This document shows, one piece after another, positions 1-9,793 of a DNA stretch of 64,000 nt; position 1 is the first letter of the stretch, and each line of letters begins with the position of its first letter. The notes beneath the pieces are model-generated. The model was given only the letters and a program-made list of their open reading frames with translations, had not been told where the DNA came from and ran no database searches. Position numbers and translations under genes: made by a program. Origin of the DNA: Gammaproteobacteria bacterium. Lineage in GTDB: Bacteria; Gemmatimonadota; Gemmatimonadetes; Longimicrobiales; Gaopeijiaceae. Location of the stretch: positions 47,626 to 111,625 of the forward strand of contig VXNP01000012.1 in NCBI GenBank assembly GCA_009840525.1. The letters run 5' to 3'.

Positions 1-1
1 C

Positions 2-286
2 GCCGCTGAAGCCGCCGTGCCCACGGGCCTCAAGAGCCTGCTCTTCAACAAGTGGTACGTCGACGAGTTCTACGACCGCTTCGTGGTCCAGCCGGTCCTC
101 GCGGCCTCGCGCTTCTCCTGGCGCGTCATCGACGCCGTCCTGATCGACGGCGCGGTGAACGGGCTGGGGCTGGTGACGCGGGCCGGAGGCGCCTTCGTGA
201 GCCTCTTCCAGACAGGACAGGTCAACACCTACGCCCTCGTCCTCACGCTCGGGGTCCTCGCGATCCTGGGCTTCGTGGTCTTCTAG
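2..286 (+). CDS. nuoL: NADH-quinone oxidoreductase subunit L, C-terminal fragment
   Basis: This is the 3' end of a gene cut by the window edge; the frame is open from base 2 and stops at 284-286. The visible 94 residues contain NKWYVDEFYDRF, the conserved entry into the last transmembrane part of NuoL/ND5-type antiporter subunits, and then hydrophobic segments. NuoL is a proton-pumping membrane subunit of respiratory complex I. nuoM starts 10 bases downstream and nuoN follows, the usual L-M-N order, which supports the call. The start codon, lateral helix and catalytic residues lie outside the window. NuoL is much more likely than an Mrp-type antiporter because of these neighbours. Confidence 0.88.
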   Translation, partial: AAEAAVPTGLKSLLFNKWYVDEFYDRFVVQPVLAASRFSWRVIDAVLIDGAVNGLGLVTRAGGAFVSLFQTGQVNTYALVLTLGVLAILGFVVF

Positions 287-296
287 GGAGCCGGTC

Positions 297-1829
297 ATGA
301 CGAGCCTGCTGCAAGCGGTCGCGTTCGACTCCTGGATCCTGCACGTGCTGCTGTGGGGTCCGATGGCCGCGATGCTGCACGTGCTGCTCGAGGACGAGGA
401 ACGGTCCGGGCACATCGCCTTCGGCTGGACGCTCGCGCTCTTCGTCGTGAGCCTCGGCCTCTGGTGGTCCTTCACTGTGGGGGATCCGGGCTTTCAGATG
501 GCGTCGAGCGTGCCCTGGATCGAGGCGTGGGGCGTGCACTACGCGCTCGGCATCGACGGCATCTCTTTGTTCATGGTGCTGCTGTCCTGCTTCACGGCCC
601 CGATCACTATTCTCGGCTCGTTCCGCTACATCACCCGCCGCCGGAAGTCCTTCTACGCCCTCATGCTCCTGTTGCAGACGGGCATCATCGGCGTCTTCAC
701 GGCGCTGGATCTGATGCTGTTCTACGTCTTCTTCGAACTCACCCTGGTGCCGATGTACTTCATCGTCGGCGTCTGGGGAGGCAAGCGGCGCATCTACGCC
801 GCCGTGAAGTTCTTCCTGTACACGGCGGTGGGGTCGCTGCTGATGCTGGTCGGGATCCTCTACCTTTACGCCGCGACCGCGGGCGCCGGAGACGGATCCT
901 TCGCCTACCTGGACATCCTCGGCGTGTCGCTCTCGATGCGCGAGCAACTCTGGCTGTTCGCCGCCTTCGCGCTGGCGTTCTCGATCAAGGTGCCCCTGTT
1001 CCCCTTCCACACCTGGCTGCCGGACGCGCACGTGGAGGCTCCCACGCCGGGCTCGGTGGTGCTGGCCGCGATCCTGCTCAAGATGGGCACCTACGGGTTC
1101 CTGCGCTTCCTGCTGCCGTTCTTTCCGGCCGCCTCCCAGCATCCCTCGGTGGTGACGGTGATGATGGTGCTCGGCACGGCGGGCATCGTGTACGCCGCCT
1201 GGGTGGCGGCAGTGCAGCCGGACGCCAAGAAGCTGGTGGCCTACACCTCGGTGGCGCACATGGGCTTCGTGGTGATCGGCATTTTCGCCCTGACGCTGAA
1301 CGGAATTCAGGGAGGGCTGGTGGTGATGATCTCGCACGGCATCTCCACCGGGGCGCTCTTCCTCATTCTGGGCATGCTGTACGAACGCCGCCACACCCGG
1401 CTGACCGGGGAGTTCGGCGGCCTCGCACGCGTTGCGCCCATGCTCGCCCTGGCCCTCGTGATCACCGCCCTGGCCTCCATCGGCCTTCCCGGCACAAGCG
1501 GCTTCGTCGGCGAGTTCCTGGCGCTTCTGGGCACCTTCGAGACGCACCCCGTCACCGCCGTCATCGCCACCAGCGGCGTCATCTTCGCCGCCTACTACAT
1601 GCTGCCCATGGTGCAGCGGGTTCTCTTCAACGAGCTGGACCGGGAGGAGAACCGGTCGATGCCCGACCTCTCCCGCCGGGAGATCTTCATCCTGTCGCCC
1701 ATGGTCGCGCTCATGATCGTGATCGGGGTCGCGCCCACGCCGATTCTCGAGCGCATGGAGCCGAGCGTGGAAGCCATCCTGGAGCGCGTCCACACGACCC
1801 CGCCCGCCGAGGAAGCGGCCGACTCATGA
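297..1829 (+). CDS. nuoM: NADH-quinone oxidoreductase subunit M
   Basis: Proton-pumping membrane subunit of complex I, 510 residues, the family's normal size. About 14 hydrophobic segments are visible. The conserved glutamate used in proton transfer falls at about residue 147 in FYVFFELTLVPMYF, and the KVPLFPFHTWLPDAHVEAPT signature (about residues 232-251) is intact, as is the VAYTSVAHMGF helix. The ATG at 297 follows an AGGGAG ribosome-binding site closely downstream of nuoL. The stop overlaps the start of nuoN by four bases (ATGA), indicating translational coupling within one nuo operon. Nothing is truncated. Confidence 0.96.
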   Translation: MTSLLQAVAFDSWILHVLLWGPMAAMLHVLLEDEERSGHIAFGWTLALFVVSLGLWWSFTVGDPGFQMASSVPWIEAWGVHYALGIDGISLFMVLLSCFTAPITILGSFRYITRRRKSFYALMLLLQTGIIGVFTALDLMLFYVFFELTLVPMYFIVGVWGGKRRIYAAVKFFLYTAVGSLLMLVGILYLYAATAGAGDGSFAYLDILGVSLSMREQLWLFAAFALAFSIKVPLFPFHTWLPDAHVEAPTPGSVVLAAILLKMGTYGFLRFLLPFFPAASQHPSVVTVMMVLGTAGIVYAAWVAAVQPDAKKLVAYTSVAHMGFVVIGIFALTLNGIQGGLVVMISHGISTGALFLILGMLYERRHTRLTGEFGGLARVAPMLALALVITALASIGLPGTSGFVGEFLALLGTFETHPVTAVIATSGVIFAAYYMLPMVQRVLFNELDREENRSMPDLSRREIFILSPMVALMIVIGVAPTPILERMEPSVEAILERVHTTPPAEEAADS

Positions 1830-3340
1830 CGCTCGACTTCTCCACCCCGGCGCACTACCTGCTGGCGCTGCTTCCGGAGATCGTGCTCTCGGTCTGGGCG
1901 ACCGTGGTGCTGCTGGCCGGCGTCTGGAAGGGCGGCGCGACCTCGGCGCCGCGCGCCGGCTCGGGGAATCTGGCGGTTCTGGCGATGGTGGGGGTGCTCG
2001 CGGCGGCTTTCGCCAACGGGTGGCTGTACGGGCTGACACCGGGGCAGGGAAGCACGATGATCGCCGTCGACCGCTTCCACCTCTTCGCCAACTGGATCTT
2101 CCTGCTCGCGGCCATGCTCGCGCTTGCCATCTCGCCCGCCTACGTGCGCCGCCAGCGCTTGCAGGAGGGGGAATTCCACGCTCTGGTGCTCTTCGCAACG
2201 GTGGGCATGATGCTCATGGGAGGCACGCGCGACCTGATCGTGATCTTCCTTGCACTGGAGGTGATGTCGATCAGCGCCTACGTGCTGTCGGGCTTCAATC
2301 GGCGCGATCCCAAGTCGGCGGAATCCGGGCTCAAGTACTTCCTGTTGGGCGCCTTCTCCACCGGCTTTCTGCTCTACGGAATCGCGCTGGTATACGGGGC
2401 CACGGGCAGCACCAACCTGGGGCTGATCGCGCTGGCCATCGGTTCGGATGCGGCCGTGGCAGGGCTGCTGCATATCGGCATTGCGCTGCTGGCCATCGGC
2501 TTCGCCTTCAAGGTCTCGGCGATCCCGTTCCACATGTGGACACCCGACGTCTACGAGGGCGCTCCTTCGCCGGTGACAGCCTTCATGTCGGCGAGCGTGA
2601 AGGCAGCGGCGTTCATCGCATTCGCGCGCGTCTTCCTGGTCGGCTTCGGGGGCATTCCCGAAAGCTGGTACGCGATCGGGTGGTGGCTGGCGGCGCTCAC
2701 CATGGTGATCGCCAACGTCATCGCCCTGGCCCAGACCAACGTCAAGCGGCTGCTGGCCTATTCCAGCATCGCCCACGCCGGCTACCTGCTGGTGGCCATA
2801 GTGGCGCTGAATCAGAACGCCACCGCGGGACTGCTGTTCTACCTGCTGGTCTACACCGCGATGAACATCGGCGCCTTCGCAGTGATCCTGTGCGTTTCAG
2901 GGCACAGCGAGGAGCGGCTCGGTCTCCACCGGTACGCGGGGCTCGGGGCCAGGCATCCGGCTCTGGCCGTCTGCCTGACCATCTTTCTCCTCTCCCTGGC
3001 CGGCTTCCCCGGCACGGGCGGGTTCATGGGCAAGATCTTCATCCTGCAGGGAGCGGCCGAAGCCGGACTCTGGATCCTGTCCGTCATTTTCGTCCTGACG
3101 ACCGTGGTGTCGTACTATTACTACCTGCGGATCGCATGGTACATGTGGATGCGGGAGGCGGCGGAATCCGGCGAGGCGGACCCCGTGACGGTGCCCCTGA
3201 CCATGCGCTTCGCCATGGGCGCGGCGGTGGCGGTCGTGATCGGTCTGGGCGTCTTCCCGGGCGGAGGCGTGGGATTCGCCCGCGCAGGTGCGGAAGGACT
3301 GCTGACGGCAGGAGCGCTGCTCCTGGGCGCCGCTCCGTAG
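1826..3340 (+). CDS. nuoN: NADH-quinone oxidoreductase subunit N
   Basis: Third antiporter-like membrane subunit of complex I, 504 residues. It is hydrophobic throughout and carries the family blocks FKVSAIPFHMWTPDVYEGAP and LLAYSSIAHAGYLLVAI, plus the C-terminal LAGFPGTGGFMGK motif. I chose the ATG at 1826, which overlaps the nuoM stop as ATGA; longer readings upstream lie inside nuoM in another frame. NuoN is normally the last gene of the 14-gene nuo operon, and about 100 bases of non-coding sequence follow before an unrelated gene, consistent with the operon ending here. Confidence 0.95.
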   Translation: MTLDFSTPAHYLLALLPEIVLSVWATVVLLAGVWKGGATSAPRAGSGNLAVLAMVGVLAAAFANGWLYGLTPGQGSTMIAVDRFHLFANWIFLLAAMLALAISPAYVRRQRLQEGEFHALVLFATVGMMLMGGTRDLIVIFLALEVMSISAYVLSGFNRRDPKSAESGLKYFLLGAFSTGFLLYGIALVYGATGSTNLGLIALAIGSDAAVAGLLHIGIALLAIGFAFKVSAIPFHMWTPDVYEGAPSPVTAFMSASVKAAAFIAFARVFLVGFGGIPESWYAIGWWLAALTMVIANVIALAQTNVKRLLAYSSIAHAGYLLVAIVALNQNATAGLLFYLLVYTAMNIGAFAVILCVSGHSEERLGLHRYAGLGARHPALAVCLTIFLLSLAGFPGTGGFMGKIFILQGAAEAGLWILSVIFVLTTVVSYYYYLRIAWYMWMREAAESGEADPVTVPLTMRFAMGAAVAVVIGLGVFPGGGVGFARAGAEGLLTAGALLLGAAP

Positions 3341-3440
3341 CGGGATGATTTCAACGCGTCCGCACTAGTGCGCGACAGCGGATCGCCCGGCATCCGCGAA
3401 AAATCACACGGCACGCAACCACTTCTGGCCTGTACCGGTT

Positions 3441-4811
3441 TTGAGTTTTTCTCCCGAGATCTTCCGGCAATACGACATCCGGGGCATCGTTGGCGCAACC
3501 ATCGACAGCGATGTGGCCCGCGCCACCGGGAGCGCCCTCGTCACGGCGGTGAGCGCACGGACCGGCGATGCCCATCCGCGCATCGTGGTCGGGAGCGACA
3601 ACCGTCCCAGTTCGGACGGGCTGGCCGACGCGCTCTCGGAGGGCATCCGCTCGGCAGGCGGACACGTCGTCAGGCTCGGCACCGTACCCACGCCGGTGAC
3701 CTACTGGGCCGAGCGCGACCTGGCGGCGGACGGTGGCGCTCAGATCACCGGCAGCCACAACCCGCCCGAATGGAACGGGATCAAGATGACCGTGGGTGGC
3801 CGCCCGCTGTACGGCGAAGGGATTCAGGAGCTGCGGCGGCGGATCGATGAAGAAGTGGCGCGTCGAACACCGGGCACCCTGGAACACGTCGACGTTCTCG
3901 ACCGGTACGTCGCCGACGTCGCGGGCCGGTTCGAGGGAATCCCGTCGCTGAAGGTGGTCGTGGACTGCGCGAACGCTTCCGGGGCGCTCACCGCGGTACC
4001 TGTGCTGGAGGCGATCGGAGCCGACGTGATCCCCCTCTACTGCGAACTCGACGGGACCTTCCCGAACCATCACCCCGACCCCACGGTCGACGAGAACATC
4101 GTGGACCTGGCGGCGCAGGTTCGCCGGACCGGAGCGGCGCTGGGCATCGGCTTCGACGGCGATGCCGACCGCATCGGGGTCGTGGACGAAACCGGCGCGG
4201 TGGTCCGGGGCGACATCCTGCTTCTCCTTTTCGGCCTGGAGGTGCTCGAACGCCGGGGCCCGGGCGAGAAGCTGGTCTTTGACGTGAAGTGCTCTCAGGC
4301 GCTGCCGCGCGTGTTCGAGGCGGCGGGGGGCATCCCCGTGATGTGGGCGACCGGGCACTCGCTCATCAAGGAGAAGATGCATGCCACCGGAGCGATCATC
4401 GGCGGTGAACTCTCCGGGCACATCTGTTTCGCCGACGAGTACATCGGGGTGGACGACGCCGTCTACGCCGCGTGCCGGCTTCTGCGCCTGCTCGCCGCGT
4501 CCGAACGCCCGCTCTCGGCGCTGGTGGCGGATCTGCCTCGCTACGCATCCACCCCGGAGTACCGTATCGAGGTGGCCGAGCACATCAAGCACGATATCGC
4601 CGAGGCCGCGCGCGAACATTTCTCCCGGAGCCACGAGGTGATCGCGGTGGACGGTGCACGCATCCTTTTCGACGGAGGCTGGGGTCTGTTGAGAGCATCC
4701 AATACCCAGCCAGTCCTGGCGGCACGCTACGAAGCCGACACCGATGTGCGCCTGGGGGAGATCCAGCGCGAGGTCGAGGACTGGCTCCGGGCCCGAGGCG
4801 TCGGTGTCTGA
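3441..4811 (+). CDS. Phosphomannomutase/phosphoglucomutase
   Basis: Alpha-D-phosphohexomutase of 456 residues, interconverting hexose 1- and 6-phosphates and probably supplying mannose-1-P or glucose-1-P for nucleotide sugars. It starts with FRQYDIRG, typical of bacterial ManB/AlgC enzymes. The catalytic phosphoserine is Ser105 in ITGSHNPPEWNG, and the magnesium loop is GFDGDADRIG with Asp239, Asp241 and Asp243. The sugar-binding GGELSGH motif follows, and a C-terminal domain ends the protein. The start is a TTG at 3441; no ATG or GTG lies in frame close upstream, so the exact start is less certain than the product. Its end overlaps the next gene by eight bases. Substrate preference between mannose and glucose cannot be read from sequence. 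Confidence 0.93.
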   Translation: MSFSPEIFRQYDIRGIVGATIDSDVARATGSALVTAVSARTGDAHPRIVVGSDNRPSSDGLADALSEGIRSAGGHVVRLGTVPTPVTYWAERDLAADGGAQITGSHNPPEWNGIKMTVGGRPLYGEGIQELRRRIDEEVARRTPGTLEHVDVLDRYVADVAGRFEGIPSLKVVVDCANASGALTAVPVLEAIGADVIPLYCELDGTFPNHHPDPTVDENIVDLAAQVRRTGAALGIGFDGDADRIGVVDETGAVVRGDILLLLFGLEVLERRGPGEKLVFDVKCSQALPRVFEAAGGIPVMWATGHSLIKEKMHATGAIIGGELSGHICFADEYIGVDDAVYAACRLLRLLAASERPLSALVADLPRYASTPEYRIEVAEHIKHDIAEAAREHFSRSHEVIAVDGARILFDGGWGLLRASNTQPVLAARYEADTDVRLGEIQREVEDWLRARGVGV

Positions 4812-7581
4812 GGCGCGCCCTCGCCCGTGGCGCGGCGGCCGTGTTCTGGTCGCCTCTATCGTGGCCGGGGCCGCGGTGCTTCTGGTGGCCCGCGAAGCCA
4901 TCGACCTCTACGTCGAAGTTCTCTGGTTCGAGGCCAACGGATACCTCGACGTCTTCTGGACCCGCACGCTGGCGCGCTGGGGGGTGCGCGTCCTGGTCAT
5001 GCTGGCCGTCGGCGCGATGGTCTACGCGAACGTGCGCCTGTTTGCGGTCGCGGTACGCGCGCTCAGGATCCGCAGGCGTTTCGCCAATCTTGAGATATCC
5101 GAGAGAATCCCCGGCGTCTGGATCTCGCGCGGCACGCTCGTCATCTCGGTGTTGGCGGCCCTCTGGTTCAGCGCCGTGGTCCCGCCTGAAGCGGGACTGG
5201 CGCTGCTGCTTCTGCTGCGGGCCCCCGCGTGGGGGCTGAGCGAACCGGTCCTGGGACATGATGTGTCGTTCTACATCTTCGCCCTGCCGGTGATGAGCGG
5301 GATCCTCGCATTCGCGCTCCTGCTGATCTTCTTCCTCTTCAGCCTGTCCATCGCTATCTACGCGGCGACCGGCGCCTTTCGACTGACGCGCAAGGGACTC
5401 AGGCTGGAGGATCTGGCGCGCCGGCACCTTACCCTCCTGGTCACGACGTTTCTGGTCCTGCTGGCCGTACGCTTCCAGATCGCGCGCTATATCCTCCTGC
5501 TCGACGGCAACTCCGGCGTGCAGGGGCTCTTCGGCTTCACCGACGCCGTCGCCCGCCTGCCCGCGTTGACGGCGCTCGCTGTGGTCGCCCTGGGTTCGGC
5601 GGCCCTGGTGGCGTGGGGAGGCTCGCGACGCAAGGCCGTCCCGACCGCGGCCGGGCTGGGCGCCATTGTGGTGGGCACGCTCGTGCTGGCTCAGCTCTAC
5701 CCGGCGACCGTGCAGCGCTTTCGCGTCGAGCCCAACGAGCTCGAGAGCGAAACCCCCTATATCGAGCACAACCTGGAGTTCACGCGCATCGGGTTCGGGC
5801 TCGACCAGTTGCAGCGTGAACGATTCGACTACCGCGGGACGACCGAAGAACCGCGCGCGATGGCCGTCGCCACCCAGTTCTCCGGGCTCCCGGTCTGGAC
5901 TCCGGGCGCGCTCCTGACCACGTATCGGCAACTGGAGGCCCGCTTCCGCTACTACGAGTTCAGCGACGTCACCATCGACCGGTATCAGGGCCCGGAAGGC
6001 CTGGTGCCGGTCGCGCTGGCGGTGCGCGAGATCGAGCCCGGCGGCATTGAGGACCGCAATTGGCAGAACCTCCACATTCGCGAGCGCTACATCGCGGGAA
6101 TGGGCGCGGTTGCCAGTGCGGCGGGTGAGCACACCCCCGAGGGACGGCCGTCGACGATCCTGTCCGCGATCCCGCCCGAGTTCGCGGAAGGCGCGGCGGC
6201 GCCCGAGAGACTGCGCCTGGTGCGCCCGTCGGTGTTCTTCGGCATCCGCCCCCAGGCCTACGCCATCATCAATCCGACCACGGAGGCTTTTCTCGACCCC
6301 GGGGGCCGGCCCGGCCAGGCCGGAGTGGACTACCCGGAAGGCATCCTGCTGGATTCCTGGCTGCGCAAGGTTATGCTCGCGTTCCGCTTCCGCGATACGA
6401 ACCTGCTGTTCGCCTCCGAGGTCTCGCCCCGGAGCCGTTTCGTCTTTCGGCGCCAGGTAACGGCGCGGGCGCGCGATATCGCCCCCTTCCTGCGCTTTCC
6501 CGAATCGCCTTATCCGGTGGTGCACGAGGGCCGCGTGGTATGGATGCTCGACGCCTTCACCGCCACCCGCCATTTCCCGCTGGCGAGCGCCTACGACCTG
6601 GAAGCGCGTGCTGCGGTGACCTATGTGCGCAACAGCGTCAAGGTCACGGTGGACGGGGTGACCGGGCGTGTCGCCTTCTATGTGGCTGACGAGAGCGATC
6701 CGCTGCTTGAAGGCTACCGGCGCATCCTCCCCGGCCTCTTTCAACCCATGGACGAGATGCCCCCCGGGCTCCGCGAACACATGCGTTACCCGCGCGCGCT
6801 TCTCAGCCTGCAGGGCCGGGTGCTGTTCCAGTATCATCTGGAAACGGCCCCTTCCTTCCACGGCCAGGAAGACGTGTGGGCACCCGCCACGGAGCTCGCC
6901 CAGGGCACCAATCCGGTCCCCTACAGGCCCGAGTACGCCATCTACCGCCTGCCCGGCGCGCGGGAGCCCGAGTACCTGCTGAGCACCGCCTTCGTCCCGG
7001 CCGGCCGGCAGAACCTGACCGCCCTGCTGGTCGCGCGCAGTGACGGGGACGCCTACGGCGAACTCCTTCTCTACGACATTCCGGTCGAGGATCAGGTCCC
7101 TGGCCCCCGCCTGGTAGAGGCGCTCGTGGAGCAGGATCCCTTCATCTCCCAGCAGCTCTCGCTCTGGCGACAGGGGGGAAGCGACGTCTGGACCGGTCAT
7201 CTGCACATCGTGCCCGTGGACGGCACGCTCATGTACATGGAGCCGATCTTTCTCGCGGCCGAGTCGGACGCGATTCCCGAGCTCCGCCAGTTCGTCGTCA
7301 GCGATGGCCGCCGGGTGGCGATGCAGCCGACTCTGGACGCCACCGTGGCCACGCTCGCAGCCATGGCCGCGCCCGACGCGCCCGAGGAAGTGTTCGACAC
7401 CCGGGACCTGGAGGAGCTGCGGGAACTGGCCACGGACACGTCGACCTGGCCGAGCGACGCCCTCGATCTGCTCGACCGCGCGGAGGAAGCGCTCCGGGCC
7501 GGGGATTTCGCCGGTTTTGGCGCGCGCCTGCGCGAGCTGCGCGACCTGCTTGAGCGCTTCGAGGACCAGGCAGGTTCATGA
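4804..7581 (+). CDS. UPF0182 family large membrane protein
   Basis: A 925-residue protein of the UPF0182 (COG1615) family, whose biochemical role is unknown. The first ~330 residues hold about seven hydrophobic segments, starting with RVLVASIVAGAAVLLVA. The remainder is a large soluble domain, probably outside the cytoplasm, with family blocks such as PYIEHNLEFTRIGFGL and PVYRPEYAIYRLPG-like stretches around residues 310 and 710. An acidic, Leu- and Arg-rich tail ends the protein. I took GTG 4804, which overlaps the preceding mutase stop; an in-frame start at 4744 would lie within that gene. The family is typical of actinobacteria, cyanobacteria and Gemmatimonadota. Coupling to a sugar mutase hints at an envelope role, which is inference only. 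Confidence 0.85.
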   Translation: MSEARPRPWRGGRVLVASIVAGAAVLLVAREAIDLYVEVLWFEANGYLDVFWTRTLARWGVRVLVMLAVGAMVYANVRLFAVAVRALRIRRRFANLEISERIPGVWISRGTLVISVLAALWFSAVVPPEAGLALLLLLRAPAWGLSEPVLGHDVSFYIFALPVMSGILAFALLLIFFLFSLSIAIYAATGAFRLTRKGLRLEDLARRHLTLLVTTFLVLLAVRFQIARYILLLDGNSGVQGLFGFTDAVARLPALTALAVVALGSAALVAWGGSRRKAVPTAAGLGAIVVGTLVLAQLYPATVQRFRVEPNELESETPYIEHNLEFTRIGFGLDQLQRERFDYRGTTEEPRAMAVATQFSGLPVWTPGALLTTYRQLEARFRYYEFSDVTIDRYQGPEGLVPVALAVREIEPGGIEDRNWQNLHIRERYIAGMGAVASAAGEHTPEGRPSTILSAIPPEFAEGAAAPERLRLVRPSVFFGIRPQAYAIINPTTEAFLDPGGRPGQAGVDYPEGILLDSWLRKVMLAFRFRDTNLLFASEVSPRSRFVFRRQVTARARDIAPFLRFPESPYPVVHEGRVVWMLDAFTATRHFPLASAYDLEARAAVTYVRNSVKVTVDGVTGRVAFYVADESDPLLEGYRRILPGLFQPMDEMPPGLREHMRYPRALLSLQGRVLFQYHLETAPSFHGQEDVWAPATELAQGTNPVPYRPEYAIYRLPGAREPEYLLSTAFVPAGRQNLTALLVARSDGDAYGELLLYDIPVEDQVPGPRLVEALVEQDPFISQQLSLWRQGGSDVWTGHLHIVPVDGTLMYMEPIFLAAESDAIPELRQFVVSDGRRVAMQPTLDATVATLAAMAAPDAPEEVFDTRDLEELRELATDTSTWPSDALDLLDRAEEALRAGDFAGFGARLRELRDLLERFEDQAGS

Positions 7582-7595
7582 GCCGCGCCGGATTC

Positions 7596-7624
7596 TTGAT
7601 CGTGAGCGGATGACCGGGTAACTT
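7596..7624 (+). promoter_or_regulatory. Putative sigma-70-type promoter for sucC-sucD-ndk
   Basis: TTGATC at 7596-7601 and TAACTT at 7619-7624 are separated by 17 bases, giving a predicted start near 7631 and an 84-base leader before sucC. A GTCGCC/GGCGAC hairpin (7630-7647) lies at the very start of that leader. The -10 fits the TANCTT pattern seen at other starts in this window. There is no experimental support. Confidence 0.5.
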
Positions 7625-7714
7625 GGCCGGTCGCCTCTTCCGGCGACTCTCCCGCAGCGTCCTCCACGGCCACACCGTCGCGCCGACTTCCTTCTTCCTC
7701 GCGGAGAGCACCGA

Positions 7715-8848
7715 ATGAACCTGCACGAGTTCCAGGCAAGGGAACTCTTCCGCGACGCGGGCATGCCGGTACCGCAGGGCCGCGTCGCCACCACGCCCGA
7801 AGAGGCCGCGGCGATCGCCGCCGACATGGGCGGCGCGGCAGTGGTCAAGGCGCAGGTGCATTCCGGCGGCCGGGGCAAGGCGGGGGGCGTCAAACTGGCC
7901 GGCACCCCCGAGGAAGCCGAGACCCACGCGCGCGCCATACTGGGGATGACCATCCGGGGGCTAACCGTGCACAAGGTCCTGCTCGTCCCTGTCGAGAACA
8001 TCGCCAGCGAGCGCTACGTCGGCATCCTGGTCGACCGTGCCGTGCAGGCGCCGCTCTTCATGGTGTCGCGGGAAGGCGGCGTGGACATCGAGGAGGTCGC
8101 GGCCACCAATCCCGCCGCCATCACCAGGCTGCGCGTCGACCCGCGCTTCGGTCTTCTGCCGCACCAGGCGTACCGGCTGGCGAGCGCGCTCTTCGATGCA
8201 CCATCTCTGGCGCGGCAGTGCGCGACGGTGCTCTCGCAGCTCTACCAGGTCTTCATGAAGAACGGAGCGTCCCTCTGCGAGGTAAATCCGCTCATCGCGA
8301 CGGAGGCGGGAGAGGTGAAGGCCATCGACGCCAAGGTCACGATAGACAGCAACGAGCTCTTCCGCCGGCCGGCGCTCGAGGCCCTGCGCGATCTGGGCGC
8401 CGAGCCCGCCGCGGAAACGCACGCGCGCGCCGCCGGCCTCAGCTTCGTCAAGCTCGACGGCAACGTGGGGTGCTGCGTCAACGGAGCCGGGCTGGCGATG
8501 GCCACCATGGACCTGGTCAAGTACTACGGAGGCGATCCGGCCAACTTCCTCGACATCGGCGGATCGTCCAGCCCCGACAAGGTCGTGGCCGCGCTCGAGA
8601 TCATCACGGCCGATCCCAACGTGCAGGTGATCCTGTTCAACATCTTCGGCGGCATCACGCGTTGCGACGACGTGGCGCGGGGAATCGTCGAGGCCACGAA
8701 GCGCGCCGACATCCGCGCACCCATCCTCATTCGCCTCACGGGCACCAACGAAGCCGAAGCCAGGGACATCCTCGCGGCCGAGGGCTTCTCCGCCTTCACT
8801 TCGATGGACGACGTGGTGCGGGCGGCGGTGGAGAGGGCCGCCGCGTGA
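7715..8848 (+). CDS. sucC: Succinyl-CoA synthetase beta subunit (ADP/GDP-forming)
   Basis: TCA-cycle enzyme subunit of 377 residues that works with SucD to convert succinyl-CoA and NDP to succinate, CoA and NTP. The N-terminus MNLHEFQARELF is diagnostic. An ATP-grasp fold follows, with VKAQVHSGGRGKAGGVK around residues 47-63, then the CoA-ligase domain with GLSFVKLDGNVGC and FNIFGGITRCD. Length matches the family (about 385). It is first in a sucC-sucD-ndk unit with its own putative promoter, and 60 bases separate it from sucD. The ADP/GDP preference cannot be assigned from the visible residues. Confidence 0.96.
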   Translation: MNLHEFQARELFRDAGMPVPQGRVATTPEEAAAIAADMGGAAVVKAQVHSGGRGKAGGVKLAGTPEEAETHARAILGMTIRGLTVHKVLLVPVENIASERYVGILVDRAVQAPLFMVSREGGVDIEEVAATNPAAITRLRVDPRFGLLPHQAYRLASALFDAPSLARQCATVLSQLYQVFMKNGASLCEVNPLIATEAGEVKAIDAKVTIDSNELFRRPALEALRDLGAEPAAETHARAAGLSFVKLDGNVGCCVNGAGLAMATMDLVKYYGGDPANFLDIGGSSSPDKVVAALEIITADPNVQVILFNIFGGITRCDDVARGIVEATKRADIRAPILIRLTGTNEAEARDILAAEGFSAFTSMDDVVRAAVERAAA

Positions 8849-8908
8849 CGCCCTTCATTCCGCGACAGCCCTCGGCGGACTCCTTCCCACAGCACACGGT
8901 CCCGCCCC

Positions 8909-9793
8909 ATGTCGATCTTCGTTGACGAATCCACGCGCGTGGTGGTCCAGGGCATCACCGGCCGCGACGGATCCTTCCACACCGCCAGGATGATCGAATA
9001 CGGCACCCGCGTGGTCGCGGGAGTCACGCCCGGCAAGGGCGGCCGCGTCATCAAAGGCCCGGGAGGCGCGCGTGTGCCCGTCTTCGACACGATGAACGAG
9101 GCGGTTGCGGAGTCGGGGGCGAACGCCTCCGCGATCTATGTGCCGCCGCCCTTCGCCGCAAGCGCCATCATGGAGGCCGCGGAATCGGGCGTCGAGTTCA
9201 TCGTCTGCATCACCGAGGGCGTCCCGGTGCTCGACATGACGCGCGCCTACGCCTTCGTCGCCGATCATGGCGTCCGGCTGCTGGGACCCAACTGCCCGGG
9301 GGTGATCTCGCCGGGCAAGGCCACTGTGGGCATCATCTCCGGCGACATCGTGACACCCGGTCCGGTGGGCGTGGTGTCGCGCTCGGGCACGCTCACCTAC
9401 GAGGCGGTCGGACAGCTCACCGGGGCGGGAATCGGCCAGACCACCTGCGTCGGCATCGGGGGAGACCCCATCATCGGCACCAACTTCATCGACTGCCTCA
9501 GAGCCTTCGCCGAAGACGGGGAGACGAGGGCGGTCGTGATGATCGGCGAGATCGGGGGCACGGACGAGCAGGAGGCGGCCGAGTACGCGGGCCGCAGCCT
9601 CGACTTGCCGGTCGTGGGCTTCATCGCGGGCCAAACCGCGCCTCCGGGCCGCCGCATGGGACACGCGGGGGCCATCATCAGTGGTTCTTCCGGAACGGCG
9701 GAAGAGAAGATCAGGGCCTTCCGCGAGAACGGGATCGGCGTCGCACGGCGGCCGGTCGACATCGTACACCTCACCCGGGAAGCCCTGCGATGA
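8909..9793 (+). CDS. sucD: Succinyl-CoA synthetase alpha subunit
   Basis: Partner of SucC, 294 residues. The N-terminal Rossmann-type CoA-binding domain has [14 protein letters not shown], and the C-terminal ligase domain contains the phosphorylated histidine His252 in GHAGAIISG, aligned with His246 of the E. coli enzyme. [10 protein letters not shown] is also intact. ATG 8909 gives the expected N-terminus [15 protein letters not shown]. The stop overlaps the ndk start by four bases (ATGA), so a nucleotide-handling enzyme is translationally coupled to the NTP-producing synthetase. Confidence 0.96.
   Translation: MSIFVDESTRVVVQGITGRDGSFHTARMIEYGTRVVAGVTPGKGGRVIKGPGGARVPVFDTMNEAVAESGANASAIYVPPPFAASAIMEAAESGVEFIVCITEGVPVLDMTRAYAFVADHGVRLLGPNCPGVISPGKATVGIISGDIVTPGPVGVVSRSGTLTYEAVGQLTGAGIGQTTCVGIGGDPIIGTNFIDCLRAFAEDGETRAVVMIGEIGGTDEQEAAEYAGRSLDLPVVGFIAGQTAPPGRRMGHAGAIISGSSGTAEEKIRAFRENGIGVARRPVDIVHLTREALR

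Noticed and set aside
243..1793. Long open frame antisense to nuoM
   Set aside because: It is His/Glu/Arg-rich, without family resemblance, and is a shadow of high-GC codon use; similar antisense frames cover most genes here.
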